Positions 50,066 to 59,298 are shown, numbered from the stretch's first letter. The stretch: DNA of 64,000 nt from Fibrobacter sp. UWP2 (GCF_900141705.1 NZ_FQYM01000001.1:62001-126000), one strand, 5' to 3'. Translations and numbers: made by a program. The notes: generated by a model from the letters alone, not told the origin.

Positions 50066-50290
50066 GGGTTTTAGACCGCACGAGCCTTAAAGCCAACTTG
50101 AACGTCACGTTGGGCTCGTGCTCTCGCCACCACGACTCGTTAATACGAGTCGCTTGCGGCTCACGGCGATGACCGCACGGGCCTAATTTCTTAAAAATAC
50201 GCCGGTTATAGGCTCGTGCTCTCGCAACCGCCCCTGTTTAATAACAGGGGCTTTGTTGCTCACAAAGGCCCCAGTTCCTCGTCCTAAATT
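50066..50290 (-). other. Candidate structured RNA with tandem sub-units and tRNA-like 3' end
   Basis: On the minus strand two sub-units each show a GCNNC/GTNGC stem around a hairpin with a TATTAA loop, then GAGAGCACGAGCC pairing with GGCYCGTGC. Both stems covary between the sub-units (GCAAC/GTTGC versus GCCGC/GTGGC; loop hairpins CCCCTGTT versus GACTCG). The same is present in unit 1 at 49768-49992. Whether it is transcribed is unknown. It matches no RNA family I recognise. Confidence 0.45.
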
Positions 50291-50306
50291 CGGTATTATA
50301 CAAAAA

Positions 50307-50330
50307 GCCCCTCTCTTATCGAGAGGGGCC
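50307..50330 (-). terminator. Terminator of tRNA-Arg
   Basis: GCCCCTCTC/GAGAGGGGC stem, then TTTTTG on the minus strand, 5 nt after the tRNA 3' end. The same hairpin is repeated at 50009-50032 in unit 1. Confidence 0.85.
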
Positions 50331-50335
50331 TTTTC

Positions 50336-50409
<74 letters not shown>

Positions 50410-50420
50410 GAATTGACCCA

Positions 50421-50448
50421 AATATAGCATTATTGGGGGTATTGTCAA
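50421..50448 (-). promoter_or_regulatory. Promoter of tRNA-Arg
   Basis: On the minus strand TTGACA (50443-50448), 16 bp spacer, TATATT (50421-50426), 12 nt before the tRNA. Near-consensus sigma-70 promoter. Confidence 0.75.
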
Positions 50449-50519
50449 GGGGAAAGGGAAAAATTTTCGCCATTTATTTTCTAAATTTGCGACATTGTTA
50501 TTCAGCCCTATATTATAAG

Positions 50520-52826
50520 ATGGACAAGCTAAAAAAATACTTATTTATTTGCCTTGACTACCTCAAGGGTATTTTCACCGACAAAAAAGTGATCAAGTGG
50601 CTCATCATCTTCGCGATCCCCGTGGTCGCGGGAATCACCGCCGTGGTCGTCACCTACATCCACTTTTCGCCGGAGCTGCCGTCCCTCTCGCAGCTCGAAC
50701 AAATCAACCCGAAACTCGTGACGAACATCTACGACATGAACGGAAAGATTGCCCACGAGTACTACGTGGAACGCCGCGAATGGACGCCGTTCGACTCCAT
50801 CCCGCTTGACGCGATTCACGCGGTGATGGCGACCGAAGACCGCGCCTTTTTCAATCACTGGGGCATGAACGTCTGGGCGATCCCGAGCGCCATCATGGAA
50901 AGCATCTCCAGCGGCAAAAAACTCCGTGGCGCCTCCACCCTCACCCAGCAGTTGACCAAGCTTTTGTTCCTCACCCCAGAACGTTCCATCTCGCGTAAGA
51001 TCAAAGAGGCGATGACCGCCATCCGCATCGAGCAAACCTACACCAAAGAAGAGATCTTGGAGTTCTACATGAACGAGGTGTACCTCTCGGGCGGCAACTA
51101 CGGCTTCCAGGCCGCAGGCAAGTTCTACTTTGGCCACTCGCTCGACAGCCTCACCATCCCGCAGTTCGCGGTGCTCGCTGGCATGCTGCAACGCCCCGAG
51201 GCCTACCGCCCGGATCGCCACCCCGAGGCTAGCCTGGAACGCCGCAACACAGTGCTCTACGCCATGTACGACGCGGGCTACATCACCAAGGAACAGTACC
51301 ACGAGTACGTTAACACGCCCATCACCCTCGCCGAAAAGGAAGAGGACACAGGATCGGGCCTCTACTTTTACGAAGAAATCCGCAAGTACATGGAGAAAAA
51401 ATACGGCGAGAACTCCCTCTATGCCGACGGCGTCTCCATCAACTCGACCATCGATCCCGACATTCAGGAGTTCGCCGACAGCGTCGCCCGCGTGCAGGTC
51501 GAAAAGGTGCGCCGCCGTGTGAAGTACCGCGCCACCCGCAGGCTCCAGCTCACCAAAAAATACAACATGAAAGAGGACAGCGTCGTCGCCCACTTTGACA
51601 GCATCTACGCTGACTTCAAGAAAAACTACCTCGCCAAGGACACGAACCCAGACCTGACCAAGCGCAGGTTCCCCGACAGTATCCAGTACCACCATCCCGA
51701 AATTGCCGCCATCATCATAGAGAACCAAACGGGCGCCATCCGCGCCATGGTGGGCGGGAGCGACTTCAACAAGTCCCGCTGGAACCGCGCCGTGCAGTCT
51801 TTGCGCCAGCCGGGATCCAGTTTCAAGCCCATTGTTTACGCAACAGCCATGGACAACGGAGCCTCCCCCTGCGACTCGGTGAACGATCAGCCGGTGACGA
51901 TTCCCGACCCCGACGACAAGAACCCGAACAAAGTCTGGCGCCCGGGCAACTTCGAACACGACTTCGAAGGCATGATGACGCTCCGTCGCGCCCTCTACCG
52001 TTCCAAAAACCTCCCCGCCATTTTGACCGGTATGAAGTACGGTTTGAACAACGTTGTCAACTATGCGCGCAAGTTCGGCATTGTGAGGGCACCGTTGCTC
52101 CCGGTGCCTAGCCTCGCCCTGGGTTCCGTAGGCGCGACGCTCATGGAAATGACTTCTGCCTACACGGTGTTCCCCAACGGAGGGAACCGCATTGAACCAT
52201 ACATGATCGAGTCGATTGTGGACCGCAACGGCGAAGTCATCGAAAAGAACACGAAGGTCGAGCACGAAGTGCTCCGCCCGGCATCGGCCTACATCATGGT
52301 CGACATGCTCAAGGACGTGAACATCCGCGGTACGGCGGCTCGCGTTTGGGCGAGCGGGTTTACGCACCCGAGCGGCGGCAAGACCGGAACCACCAACGAT
52401 TACACCGACTGCTGGTACATCGGCTTCACCAAGCAATACACCATGGGCGTGTGGGTCGGTTCCGACAGCCCGGGCACCCTGGGCGCGGGCCACACCGGCA
52501 CCGAGGACGCCCTCCCCGTTTGGATGGCTGTGATGAAGGAACTCCACAAAGACTTGCCCCGCAAGCCGTTCCCGGTGCCAGGCGGCGTCGTGAGCCGCGG
52601 CATTTGCAACCACACAGGCAAACTCGCCGGGGAATTCTGCTCCGAAAAAACGTACTGCCTCTACACGGCGGGTTACGCCCCCGAAGAGACCTGCGATGGC
52701 AACCACTTTGAAGTGCGCACCAAATCCGCCGACGACGCCACCCTGTTCAGCAACAAGGGCGCAAGCGAAAGCAAGAGCACGGGCGGTTCCGGCGGAGCTG
52801 CCAAAAAGACCCGCAAAATGTTCTAG
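50520..52826 (+). CDS. Bifunctional penicillin-binding protein 1A family
   Basis: 768 residues from ATG 50520 (MDKLKKYLFICLDYLKG). An in-frame start further upstream would run through the tRNA and is rejected. One transmembrane helix (residues 27-48). GT51 domain: MATEDRAFFNHWGMN (catalytic Glu), GASTLTQQLTKLLFL. Transpeptidase: RQPGSSFKPIVYATAMD (SxxK), YRSKNLP (SxN), SGGKTGTTNDY (KTG). Makes glycan strands and cross-links in the periplasm; PBP1A type by length and C-terminal Gly/Ser/Lys tail. Divergent from tRNA-Arg. Confidence 0.95.
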   Translation: MDKLKKYLFICLDYLKGIFTDKKVIKWLIIFAIPVVAGITAVVVTYIHFSPELPSLSQLEQINPKLVTNIYDMNGKIAHEYYVERREWTPFDSIPLDAIHAVMATEDRAFFNHWGMNVWAIPSAIMESISSGKKLRGASTLTQQLTKLLFLTPERSISRKIKEAMTAIRIEQTYTKEEILEFYMNEVYLSGGNYGFQAAGKFYFGHSLDSLTIPQFAVLAGMLQRPEAYRPDRHPEASLERRNTVLYAMYDAGYITKEQYHEYVNTPITLAEKEEDTGSGLYFYEEIRKYMEKKYGENSLYADGVSINSTIDPDIQEFADSVARVQVEKVRRRVKYRATRRLQLTKKYNMKEDSVVAHFDSIYADFKKNYLAKDTNPDLTKRRFPDSIQYHHPEIAAIIIENQTGAIRAMVGGSDFNKSRWNRAVQSLRQPGSSFKPIVYATAMDNGASPCDSVNDQPVTIPDPDDKNPNKVWRPGNFEHDFEGMMTLRRALYRSKNLPAILTGMKYGLNNVVNYARKFGIVRAPLLPVPSLALGSVGATLMEMTSAYTVFPNGGNRIEPYMIESIVDRNGEVIEKNTKVEHEVLRPASAYIMVDMLKDVNIRGTAARVWASGFTHPSGGKTGTTNDYTDCWYIGFTKQYTMGVWVGSDSPGTLGAGHTGTEDALPVWMAVMKELHKDLPRKPFPVPGGVVSRGICNHTGKLAGEFCSEKTYCLYTAGYAPEETCDGNHFEVRTKSADDATLFSNKGASESKSTGGSGGAAKKTRKMF

Positions 52827-52842
52827 CGTTTAATTCCGCTAT

Positions 52843-52874
52843 AAAAAAGACCTCCACCACGAGGTCTTTTTTTA
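52843..52874 (+). terminator. Terminator of the penicillin-binding protein gene
   Basis: AAAAGACCTC/GAGGTCTTTT stem with a short loop, then a T run. Confidence 0.85.
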
Positions 52875-52970
52875 TGCCTAAAAAACGCGTCAACCCCTTT
52901 ATTTTAAACGAATTAGGGCATATTTATGCCCTTAACAAAAACATATTTTTTTGCTATCTTTACGCCCATT

Positions 52971-54044
52971 ATGGATTGGCCGCGCAACATAAAAACACTC
53001 ACGACGGACGAGCTCAAAGCTTGGCTCCGTGAAGTGGGCGAAAAAACCTACCGTGCCGACCAAATCCAAAAATGGCTTTTTTGCCAGCAGGTGCGAACCT
53101 GGGACGAGATGTTGAACGTCCCCCCCGCTCTCCGTGAAAAATTGGCAGCCCAGTTCAGCATGCGAGCCCTTACCGAGAACCAAAAATCGGTGAGTGTCGA
53201 CGGCACCATCAAATGGCTATTCGAGACCTGGGACGGGCATCACATTGAAACGGTGATGATCCCCGCCAACGGCAGGTTCTCGGTCTGCGTATCGACCCAG
53301 GTGGGCTGCGCCATGAACTGCGCCTTTTGTCGCACCGCCAAGATGGGATTCACGCGCAACCTCGAGGCGGGCGAAATTCTCGAAGAAATCCTGAACGTCA
53401 ACTGGCATCTCAAGGACTCGGGAGTCCTCGACGAAGAGGGCAACATCGCGCAGGTGACGAACATCATCTTTATGGGCATGGGAGAACCTCTCAACAACCT
53501 CGAGAACGTTCACCGCGTCTGCTGCACGCTGCACAACCAAAAGCTCTTTAACATGGGCGCAAAGCGCATGACCGTGAGCACCTCGGGAGTCGTCCCCAAG
53601 ATCAAGGACCTTGTGGACCGCAACACACCCTGCTGCCTTGCGGTAAGCCTCAACAGCACAAACAACGAATACCGCTCCTCTGTGATGCCCGTGAACAAGA
53701 CGTGGCCCATAGAGAAACTCCTGGAAGCGGTGGACGAGTACATCCGCCGCACCGACAACTACGTGACCTTTGAATTCGTCCTGATCCAAGACATCACCTG
53801 CACGCCCAAGGCGGCCAAGGAGCTCATCCGCATTTGCGCCCCCCGCCGCGTGAAGGTGAACGCCATCGTACTAAACGACGGTGACGACCCGACGCTCCAC
53901 GCGCCGACCCCGGAACAGGTCGAAGATTTCCTCGCCCTAGTGCGAGCAGCCGAAATTCAAATAACGATCCGCAACCCCCGTGGCAGGGACATCCTCGCCG
54001 CGTGTGGGCAACTAGCGTACAAAAAGGAAGGTAAAAAATGTTAA
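52971..54044 (+). CDS. rlmN: Dual-specificity 23S rRNA/tRNA adenine-C2 methyltransferase RlmN
   Basis: 357 residues from ATG 52971 (MDWPRNIKTLTTDELKAWL); an ATG at 52926 would add a hydrophobic 15-residue stretch not seen in the family. Radical SAM cluster CX3CX2C is CAMNCAFC followed by RTAKMGF. N-terminal helical domain: GEKTYRADQIQKWLF. GMGEPLNN and NAIVLNDGDDP follow, and the last Cys of the catalytic pair is near IRNPRGRDILAACGQL. Methylates A2503 of 23S rRNA. Its last 7 nt overlap the next gene. Confidence 0.96.
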   Translation: MDWPRNIKTLTTDELKAWLREVGEKTYRADQIQKWLFCQQVRTWDEMLNVPPALREKLAAQFSMRALTENQKSVSVDGTIKWLFETWDGHHIETVMIPANGRFSVCVSTQVGCAMNCAFCRTAKMGFTRNLEAGEILEEILNVNWHLKDSGVLDEEGNIAQVTNIIFMGMGEPLNNLENVHRVCCTLHNQKLFNMGAKRMTVSTSGVVPKIKDLVDRNTPCCLAVSLNSTNNEYRSSVMPVNKTWPIEKLLEAVDEYIRRTDNYVTFEFVLIQDITCTPKAAKELIRICAPRRVKVNAIVLNDGDDPTLHAPTPEQVEDFLALVRAAEIQITIRNPRGRDILAACGQLAYKKEGKKC

Positions 54045-54658
54045 CGCAAAACCTCCCGGAATTCTGGGACAACCTCTATGCCGACGGCAAGGATTACTGG
54101 AATTTCAAGAAGGCGACACCGGCCCTGCTTGAATTTTTCAAGCATCCCTCCTGCCCCGCTACCGGCACAGTGCTGATACCGGGCGCCGGGTTTGGCTACG
54201 ATGCCGAAGCATGGGCTTTGCGCGGCCACGACGTGCTCGCCGTGGACTTCGCCCCCACCGCCGTTGACGAACTGGACCACCTGAGCCGCAAGCACAAGAA
54301 CCTGCGCTCCCTCGACCTGGACTTGTTCACGCTCTCCCCCAAGGACACAAAGCGCGGCGGTCAGCAATTTGACATTGTTTACGACTACGGCACGTTCTCG
54401 GCAATCCACCCAGGGCGTCGCGACGAATTCTTTGAAGTTTGCTACAAGATGCTCAAGGACGAAGGACTTTTCATTTGCCTCATGTACCCGCTGATGAACG
54501 GGAAGTCCCTGCAGGGGCCTCCGCACTGCACCAGCGAAGGCGAGCTCATGGCCCGTCTCGACGGCGTCTTTGACATTGTCGAGCGCATCCCCGTGAAAGA
54601 GAGCTTCCCCGGTCGCGAAGGCAAGGAAGAGTTCTGGCTCATGAAGAAAGTCGTGTAA
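54038..54658 (+). CDS. TPMT-family SAM-dependent methyltransferase
   Basis: 206 residues. PEFWDNLYADGKDYWNFKKA TPALLEFF is the thiopurine methyltransferase opening, GTVLIPGAGFGYDAEAWALR GH is the SAM loop, and VYDYGTFSAIHPGRRDEF is the closing motif. Bacterial members methylate selenium/tellurium or thiol compounds; the substrate here is unknown. Overlaps rlmN by 7 nt, so probably coupled. Confidence 0.85.
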   Translation: MLTQNLPEFWDNLYADGKDYWNFKKATPALLEFFKHPSCPATGTVLIPGAGFGYDAEAWALRGHDVLAVDFAPTAVDELDHLSRKHKNLRSLDLDLFTLSPKDTKRGGQQFDIVYDYGTFSAIHPGRRDEFFEVCYKMLKDEGLFICLMYPLMNGKSLQGPPHCTSEGELMARLDGVFDIVERIPVKESFPGREGKEEFWLMKKVV

Positions 54659-54814
54659 TGCAATGTAAAATGTGTAATGTGTGGGGGTGACTAAAACTTA
54701 AAACTGCCGCATAGAAAGAAAATCATAAAGATTGCTATTTTTCTTGGCAAACACTAGGTTTTTCTCAAAGCGAGCAACGCAAGCGACCTCACTCCTCAAA
54801 CCTCATACCTAACA
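54656..54814. repeat. Two short heptad repeats around the ychJ leader
   Basis: Units such as AATGTGT at 54656-54684 and CCTCACT, CCTCAAA at 54787-54814 follow a 7-nt period. Between them the region has no recognisable signal. The second array sits 11 nt before the ychJ ATG, next to its ribosome site AAGGAT. Confidence 0.55.
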
Positions 54815-54825
54815 AGGATTAAACT

Positions 54826-55323
54826 ATGTCTAAAGATTTATGCCCCTGCGGAAGCGGAAAAGAATACGGCGAATGCTGCGAACCCATCATCAAAGGCACT
54901 GCTCTTGCTTCGTCCCCCGAAGCCCTGATGCGCTCCCGCTACACCGCCTACGCCAAGCACGAAATCAAGTGGCTCAAGGACTCCCTCGAAGCCACCCAGC
55001 GTGACGACTTTGACGAACCGAGCGTGGACGCCTGGAGCCGCGAATCCGAATGGCTCGGCATCGAAATCAAGCAGACCAAGACTGAAGAAGAAAAGAATAT
55101 CGGCTGGGTCGAGTTCATTGCCCGTTTCAAGCAGGGCAACATCACCCGCAACCACCACGAGCTGGGCGAGTTCCACAAGGTGGGCGGCGCTTGGTTCTTC
55201 TACGACGGTCGTGCCGTGAAGCAGGAAACCGTTCGTCACGAAGGTCCGGTGGTCGGTCGTAACGACCCGTGCCCGTGCGGATCTGGCAAGAAGTACAAGA
55301 AGTGCTGCGGCGCTGGCAAGTAA
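54826..55323 (+). CDS. YchJ-family SEC-C protein (UPF0225)
   Basis: 165 residues with a SEC-C zinc motif at each end: [13 protein letters not shown] (residues 6-18) and [13 protein letters not shown] (residues 150-162). The middle YchJ domain is [19 protein letters not shown] and [13 protein letters not shown]. Role unknown; zinc binding is expected from the cysteines. Ends 10 nt before argC. Confidence 0.92.
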   Translation: MSKDLCPCGSGKEYGECCEPIIKGTALASSPEALMRSRYTAYAKHEIKWLKDSLEATQRDDFDEPSVDAWSRESEWLGIEIKQTKTEEEKNIGWVEFIARFKQGNITRNHHELGEFHKVGGAWFFYDGRAVKQETVRHEGPVVGRNDPCPCGSGKKYKKCCGAGK

Positions 55324-55333
55324 GGAATAAGAG

Positions 55334-56296
55334 ATGTTCAAAGTTTTCGTAGATGGTGAAGCAGGGACTACAGGCCTGCAGATTTATGAGAGACTCGCAA
55401 AGCGCACCGACATCGAAGTGTTGCGTATTTCTCCCGAACTCCGCAAGGATACCGCCGAACGCAAGCGACTCATCAACGAGTCCGACGTGACGTTCCTTTG
55501 CCTGCCCGACGCTGCGGCGGTTGAAAGTGCAGCCCTCTGCGAAAACCCGAACACCCGCGTGATTGATGCCTCCACGGCGCACCGCGTGAACCCGGCCTGG
55601 ACCTACGGCATGCCGGAACTCAGCCCCGCACAGCGCGAAGCCATCGCGAAAGCCAAGCGCATCGCGAACCCCGGCTGTCATGCCTCGGGCTTTATCCTGG
55701 GCGTTCACCCGCTGGTTGCCGCCGGCATTTTGCCGAAGAGCGCAAACCTCGCCGCCTACAGCATCACCGGTTACTCTGGCGGCGGCAAGAAACTGATTGC
55801 CGAATACGAAGAAGCCGCAGCCCTTTCGCATGCCGCCGGCGAATCGAAGGCCATCATGGCGCCCGCCCCGTACGCGCTTGCGCTTGCCCACAAGCATCTC
55901 CCCGAAATGAAGAAGTACTGCGAACTCGATAACACGCCGTTCTTCAACCCGGTGCTCGGCCCCTACTACAAGGGCATGGCGGTGACCGTCGCTATCTTCG
56001 CGAATGAACTCACCAAGAAGGTCGGCCCCGAAGGCCTCACCGAAATCCTCGCCAAGCATTACGAAGGTTCCCGCTTTGTGAAGGTGATGCCCTATGAAGC
56101 AGCCCCCGTGCTGTTCAACGGCCGCCTTGACGCCACCGTCTGTAACGATACGAACAACGCCCGCATCCAGGTGTTCGGCAACGAGAACGTAATGCAGGTG
56201 ACGACGATTATCGACAACCTGGGCAAGGGCGCCAGCGGCGCCGCCATCCAGAACATGAATATCGCCCTCGGGCTAGACGAAGGAATCAGCCTTTAA
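55334..56296 (+). CDS. argC: N-acetyl-gamma-glutamyl-phosphate reductase
   Basis: 320 residues, the short type 2 ArgC. Starts VFVDGEAGTTGLQIYERLA (NADP loop). The active Cys is IANPGCHASGFILGVHPLV, with YSGGGKKL and FNPVLGPYYKGMAVTV later. Third step of arginine synthesis. Its TAA overlaps the obg ATG (TAATG). Confidence 0.95.
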   Translation: MFKVFVDGEAGTTGLQIYERLAKRTDIEVLRISPELRKDTAERKRLINESDVTFLCLPDAAAVESAALCENPNTRVIDASTAHRVNPAWTYGMPELSPAQREAIAKAKRIANPGCHASGFILGVHPLVAAGILPKSANLAAYSITGYSGGGKKLIAEYEEAAALSHAAGESKAIMAPAPYALALAHKHLPEMKKYCELDNTPFFNPVLGPYYKGMAVTVAIFANELTKKVGPEGLTEILAKHYEGSRFVKVMPYEAAPVLFNGRLDATVCNDTNNARIQVFGNENVMQVTTIIDNLGKGASGAAIQNMNIALGLDEGISL

Positions 56297-57297
56297 TGTT
56301 TTTAGACGAAAAATCAATCGAAGTGCGTTCCGGCAAGGGCGGAGACGGCATCTGCAGTTTCCACCGCGAAAAGTTCGTACCCCTGGGAGGCCCGGACGGC
56401 GGTGACGGCGGGCGCGGCGGCCACGTGATTCTCCAGGTGAACGAGCAGTACTCCACGCTCCTCGACATGGGCAACGCACGCCTGTACAAAGCCGGCAACG
56501 GCCAGCCGGGTGGAGCGAAGCGCTGCACCGGGCGTAGCGCCGAAGACCTCGTCGTCGATGTCCCGCGCGGCACAATCGTCAAGGATTCCGACGGGCGCAT
56601 TCTCGCCGACCTCACGCAGCCGGGCCAGAAGTGGATTGCGGCGCGCGGCGGCAAGGGCGGCATGGGAAACCAGCATTTCGCCACCCCCAAGATTCAGGCT
56701 CCGCGCAAGTGCACGCCCGGCGAAAAGGGCGAAAAGCGCGAACTCTTTTTGGAACTCAAGCTCATGGCAGACGTCGGCCTCGTCGGGTTCCCGAACGCAG
56801 GCAAGTCGAGCCTAGTCCACAAGATTTCGAGCGGACGCCCCAAGGTGGGCGACTACCCCTTCACAACGCTCGAGCCGGTGCTCGGTATCGTACAAGTGAA
56901 CGGACATAGCTTCGTGGTCGCCGATATTCCGGGACTCCTGGAAGGGGCAAGCGAAGGCAAGGGCCTGGGCCACCAGTTCCTCAAGCACATCGAGCGCACG
57001 CACACTCTTTTGTTTGTCATCGACGGCTTTGCCGAAAACGCCTACGAGCAGTTCAAGGTCCTGAAGGACGAACTCAAGGCATTCCACCCCAAACTCGCCG
57101 AGAAACCCTTTGTGGTAGCCCTCAACAAGGACGATCTCGGGATAGAGGCCGCCATCAAAGAATTCAAGAAGCACAGACAAAAAGTGGTGGTCACTTCGGC
57201 CCTCACGGGCGAAGGTTGTGTGGAATTGCAGCAAATCCTCGACGAAATGGTGCCCCACAAGCAGAAAAAGACAGTCGGATGGGCCAAGAAGGGCTAA
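56296..57297 (+). CDS. obg: GTPase Obg/CgtA
   Basis: 333 residues. Glycine-rich Obg fold at 1-158 (RSGKGGDGICSFHREKFVPL GGPDGG). G1 is GFPNAGKSSLV, G3 is DIPGLLEGASEGKG, G4 is ALNKDDL, G5 is VTSALTGEG. No C-terminal extension beyond the G domain, so this is the short form. Large ribosomal subunit assembly. Coupled to argC by start/stop overlap. Confidence 0.96.
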   Translation: MFLDEKSIEVRSGKGGDGICSFHREKFVPLGGPDGGDGGRGGHVILQVNEQYSTLLDMGNARLYKAGNGQPGGAKRCTGRSAEDLVVDVPRGTIVKDSDGRILADLTQPGQKWIAARGGKGGMGNQHFATPKIQAPRKCTPGEKGEKRELFLELKLMADVGLVGFPNAGKSSLVHKISSGRPKVGDYPFTTLEPVLGIVQVNGHSFVVADIPGLLEGASEGKGLGHQFLKHIERTHTLLFVIDGFAENAYEQFKVLKDELKAFHPKLAEKPFVVALNKDDLGIEAAIKEFKKHRQKVVVTSALTGEGCVELQQILDEMVPHKQKKTVGWAKKG

Positions 57298-57330
57298 CCC
57301 TTTTACCGAATTTTTTGTAGTTTTAAAAAT

Positions 57331-57672
57331 ATGGCAGGAAAAGCGAACATCACCAAAAAGGATATCGTCGAAGATATCGCGCTGCGAACTGGCCTCACCC
57401 AGGTGCAAACAAAGACGATTGTCGAAAGTTTCTTGGACACCCTTGTGAACGGCTTGCTGCAGGGCAACAACGTGGAAATCCGCGGTTTTGGTCGTTTCAA
57501 GCTCAAAGAGCGCAAGGAACGCACCGCCAGGAATCCGCGTACCGGTGAGTCCGTTACAATCAATGCCGGCACCAAGCCCGTTTTTGAAGCCAGCAAAGAT
57601 TTGATTAAGTCTTTAAACGATGTGCTGGAAGCCGCCGAAAAGGCGGCGGCACCTGTCAAGAACGATGCCTAA
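57331..57672 (+). CDS. HU/IHF-family DNA-binding protein
   Basis: 113 residues. ITKKDIVEDIALRTGLTQVQ and VEIRGFGRFKLKERKERTARNPRTGE carry the HU/IHF fold; the DNA-arm region holds RNPRTGESV. A longer C-terminal tail rich in Ala/Lys/Glu follows. The arm contains ARNPRTGE as in IHF-alpha. Its stop overlaps the smpB start by 8 nt. Confidence 0.93.
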   Translation: MAGKANITKKDIVEDIALRTGLTQVQTKTIVESFLDTLVNGLLQGNNVEIRGFGRFKLKERKERTARNPRTGESVTINAGTKPVFEASKDLIKSLNDVLEAAEKAAAPVKNDA

Positions 57673-58135
57673 AAAAGAACAGAACACCCCCGTCATCCAG
57701 AACCGCAAGGCCAATCACCTTTACTTTGTAGACGAAACCTTCGAGGTGGGCATCATGCTCATCGGTTCCGAAGTCAAATCCATCCGTGACGGCAAATGCA
57801 CCTTGGGCGAAGCCTGGGTCGACATCGACGAGAACAAGGACGAACTGTGGCTCGTGGGGGCGCACATCGACGAATACCTTTTTGCAAACCGGTTCAACCA
57901 CTTCCCGGCACGCCGCCGCAAACTCCTCGCCCACACGCACGAAATTCAAAAAATGCGCAAGGCGAAGGAACTCAAGGGTTGCACAATCGTCCCCCTAAAA
58001 CTTTACTTTAAAAACCGTTACGCGAAACTTGAAATAGGAATATGCCGAGGCAAAGATCAAAGAGACAAGCGACAGGACATCATCAATCGGGAAGCCAAGT
58101 TGGAAATCGCCCGCATTGCCAAGGCCCGTCGCTGA
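57665..58135 (+). CDS. smpB: SsrA-binding protein
   Basis: 156 residues from ATG 57665 inside the HU gene end. NRKANHLYFVDETFEVGIML IGSEVKSIRDGKCTLGEAWV is the SmpB beta-barrel, and the basic C-terminus KRQDIINREAKLEIARIAK ARR binds the ribosome. Works with tmRNA in trans-translation; no ssrA gene was recognised in this window. Confidence 0.95.
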   Translation: MPKKEQNTPVIQNRKANHLYFVDETFEVGIMLIGSEVKSIRDGKCTLGEAWVDIDENKDELWLVGAHIDEYLFANRFNHFPARRRKLLAHTHEIQKMRKAKELKGCTIVPLKLYFKNRYAKLEIGICRGKDQRDKRQDIINREAKLEIARIAKARR

Positions 58136-59298
58136 TTATAGCATTGCTCTTGATGGTCGGCTGGGCTCTCTGTTTTGCCGACGTCAACGCCGTGGATGCC
58201 GAAGCGTTCGCCAAAAAGGCGGGCGCGTCGTTCCACTGGTTCCCCGTGCAAAAGACGTTCATTTTGGTGACGGCGAAGGACACCGCAAAGTTTGCCGTGG
58301 GCATTCCCTACGCTGCGGTCAACGGCAAGGCGATTGACTTGATTGCAAGCCCCGCACTCGAGGACGGGCATTTGTGGATTGCCGAAGACGATGCGAACAA
58401 GCTCTTCAAGGCGAGCTCCCCCACCAGTTCCGCGGCGACGCTTTCCAGTTCCGCGGCGGCATTGAGCGGAGCGACCTCCAGTGTTGCGACTTCGAGCGCC
58501 TCGGTGTCGAGCACTGCGGCTTCAAGCACCTCCATGTCCGTTGCAGTCAAGGCACCCAAGAACGAGACCGCGGGCACCCGCGAAGTGAAGACCATCGTCA
58601 TTGACCCGGGGCATGGCGGCAAAGACACCGGCGCCCTCGGCAAAAAAGGGCAAGAAAAGGACATTGTGCTCGCCGTCTCCAAACTCCTCAAAAAGGAACT
58701 CGAAAAGGAAGGCTTCAACGTAAAGCTCACCCGCGACAAGGACGTGTTCATTGAACTCGGCCAACGCGCGAACCTCGCGAACCAGTGGGACGGAGACCTC
58801 TTTATCAGTGTACACTGCAACGCCATCGACGCGACGCCCGAACGCAAAAAGCAAATCCACGGTTTCCACTTTTATGTGCTGCGTGCGCCCGAGAGCGAAG
58901 AGGACAAGGCCATTGCCCGCCGCGAAAACAAGGTGGCGACACTCTACGGCGAAAAGAACGCCAAGGAGGAACTCTCCCCGCTCGAGTGGTTCAAGCTGGA
59001 GGCTCGCCTGGAGAAGTACAAGCAGAACAGCTACATGTTCACCGAGGAACTCCTGAAGAGCTTTGACGGCGGCAAAATCACCCGCCAGGGCGGCGGCGTC
59101 GGTGGCGCCGGCTTCATGGTCCTCGTGGGCGCGATGATGCCCGCCGTACTCATAGAGCTCGGGTTCATCAGCAACATTGACGACGAAGCCTACATGATGA
59201 CGGACAAGGGCCAAAAGGACCTCGCCTCGCGCATTTCAAAGGCGGTCGCCAACTACAAGGGTGCAGTACACAACTACCGCGAAACCCTGGGTAGATAA
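58042..59298 (+). CDS. N-acetylmuramoyl-L-alanine amidase (Amidase_3)
   Basis: 418 residues from ATG 58042, which overlaps smpB by 94 nt; a later non-ATG start near 58144 would also leave the hydrophobic signal (LIIALLLMVGWALCFA), so the start is uncertain. Residues 45-140 form an N-terminal domain of unknown type; 145-180 is a Ser/Ala/Thr linker. Amidase_3 zinc ligands: IDPGHGGKDTGALG (His), KDIVLAV (Glu) region, SVHCNA (His) and VLIELGFISN (Glu). Cleaves the MurNAc-L-Ala bond, role in daughter-cell separation expected. Confidence 0.88.
   Translation: MPRQRSKRQATGHHQSGSQVGNRPHCQGPSLIIALLLMVGWALCFADVNAVDAEAFAKKAGASFHWFPVQKTFILVTAKDTAKFAVGIPYAAVNGKAIDLIASPALEDGHLWIAEDDANKLFKASSPTSSAATLSSSAAALSGATSSVATSSASVSSTAASSTSMSVAVKAPKNETAGTREVKTIVIDPGHGGKDTGALGKKGQEKDIVLAVSKLLKKELEKEGFNVKLTRDKDVFIELGQRANLANQWDGDLFISVHCNAIDATPERKKQIHGFHFYVLRAPESEEDKAIARRENKVATLYGEKNAKEELSPLEWFKLEARLEKYKQNSYMFTEELLKSFDGGKITRQGGGVGGAGFMVLVGAMMPAVLIELGFISNIDDEAYMMTDKGQKDLASRISKAVANYKGAVHNYRETLGR

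Larger units (their letters stand above)
50037..50334. repeat. 298-bp tandem repeat, unit 2
   Basis: Same content as unit 1, directly after it with no spacer, ending at the tRNA-Arg 3' end. On the minus strand it reads: terminator hairpin of tRNA-Arg, a TATAAT-like hexamer, two structured sub-units of about 100 nt, then the tRNA-like T arm GGTTCGAATCC and acceptor strand. Confidence 0.85.

Noticed and set aside
49739-50334. tmRNA (ssrA)
   Set aside because: The 3' T arm is tRNA-like, but there is no matching 5' acceptor strand and no tag peptide frame; similarity is to tRNA-Arg.
49739-50334. CRISPR array
   Set aside because: Units are 298 bp without spacers of regular size, and no cas genes are present.
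50541-52706. 721-codon minus-strand ORF
   Set aside because: Antisense of the penicillin-binding protein.
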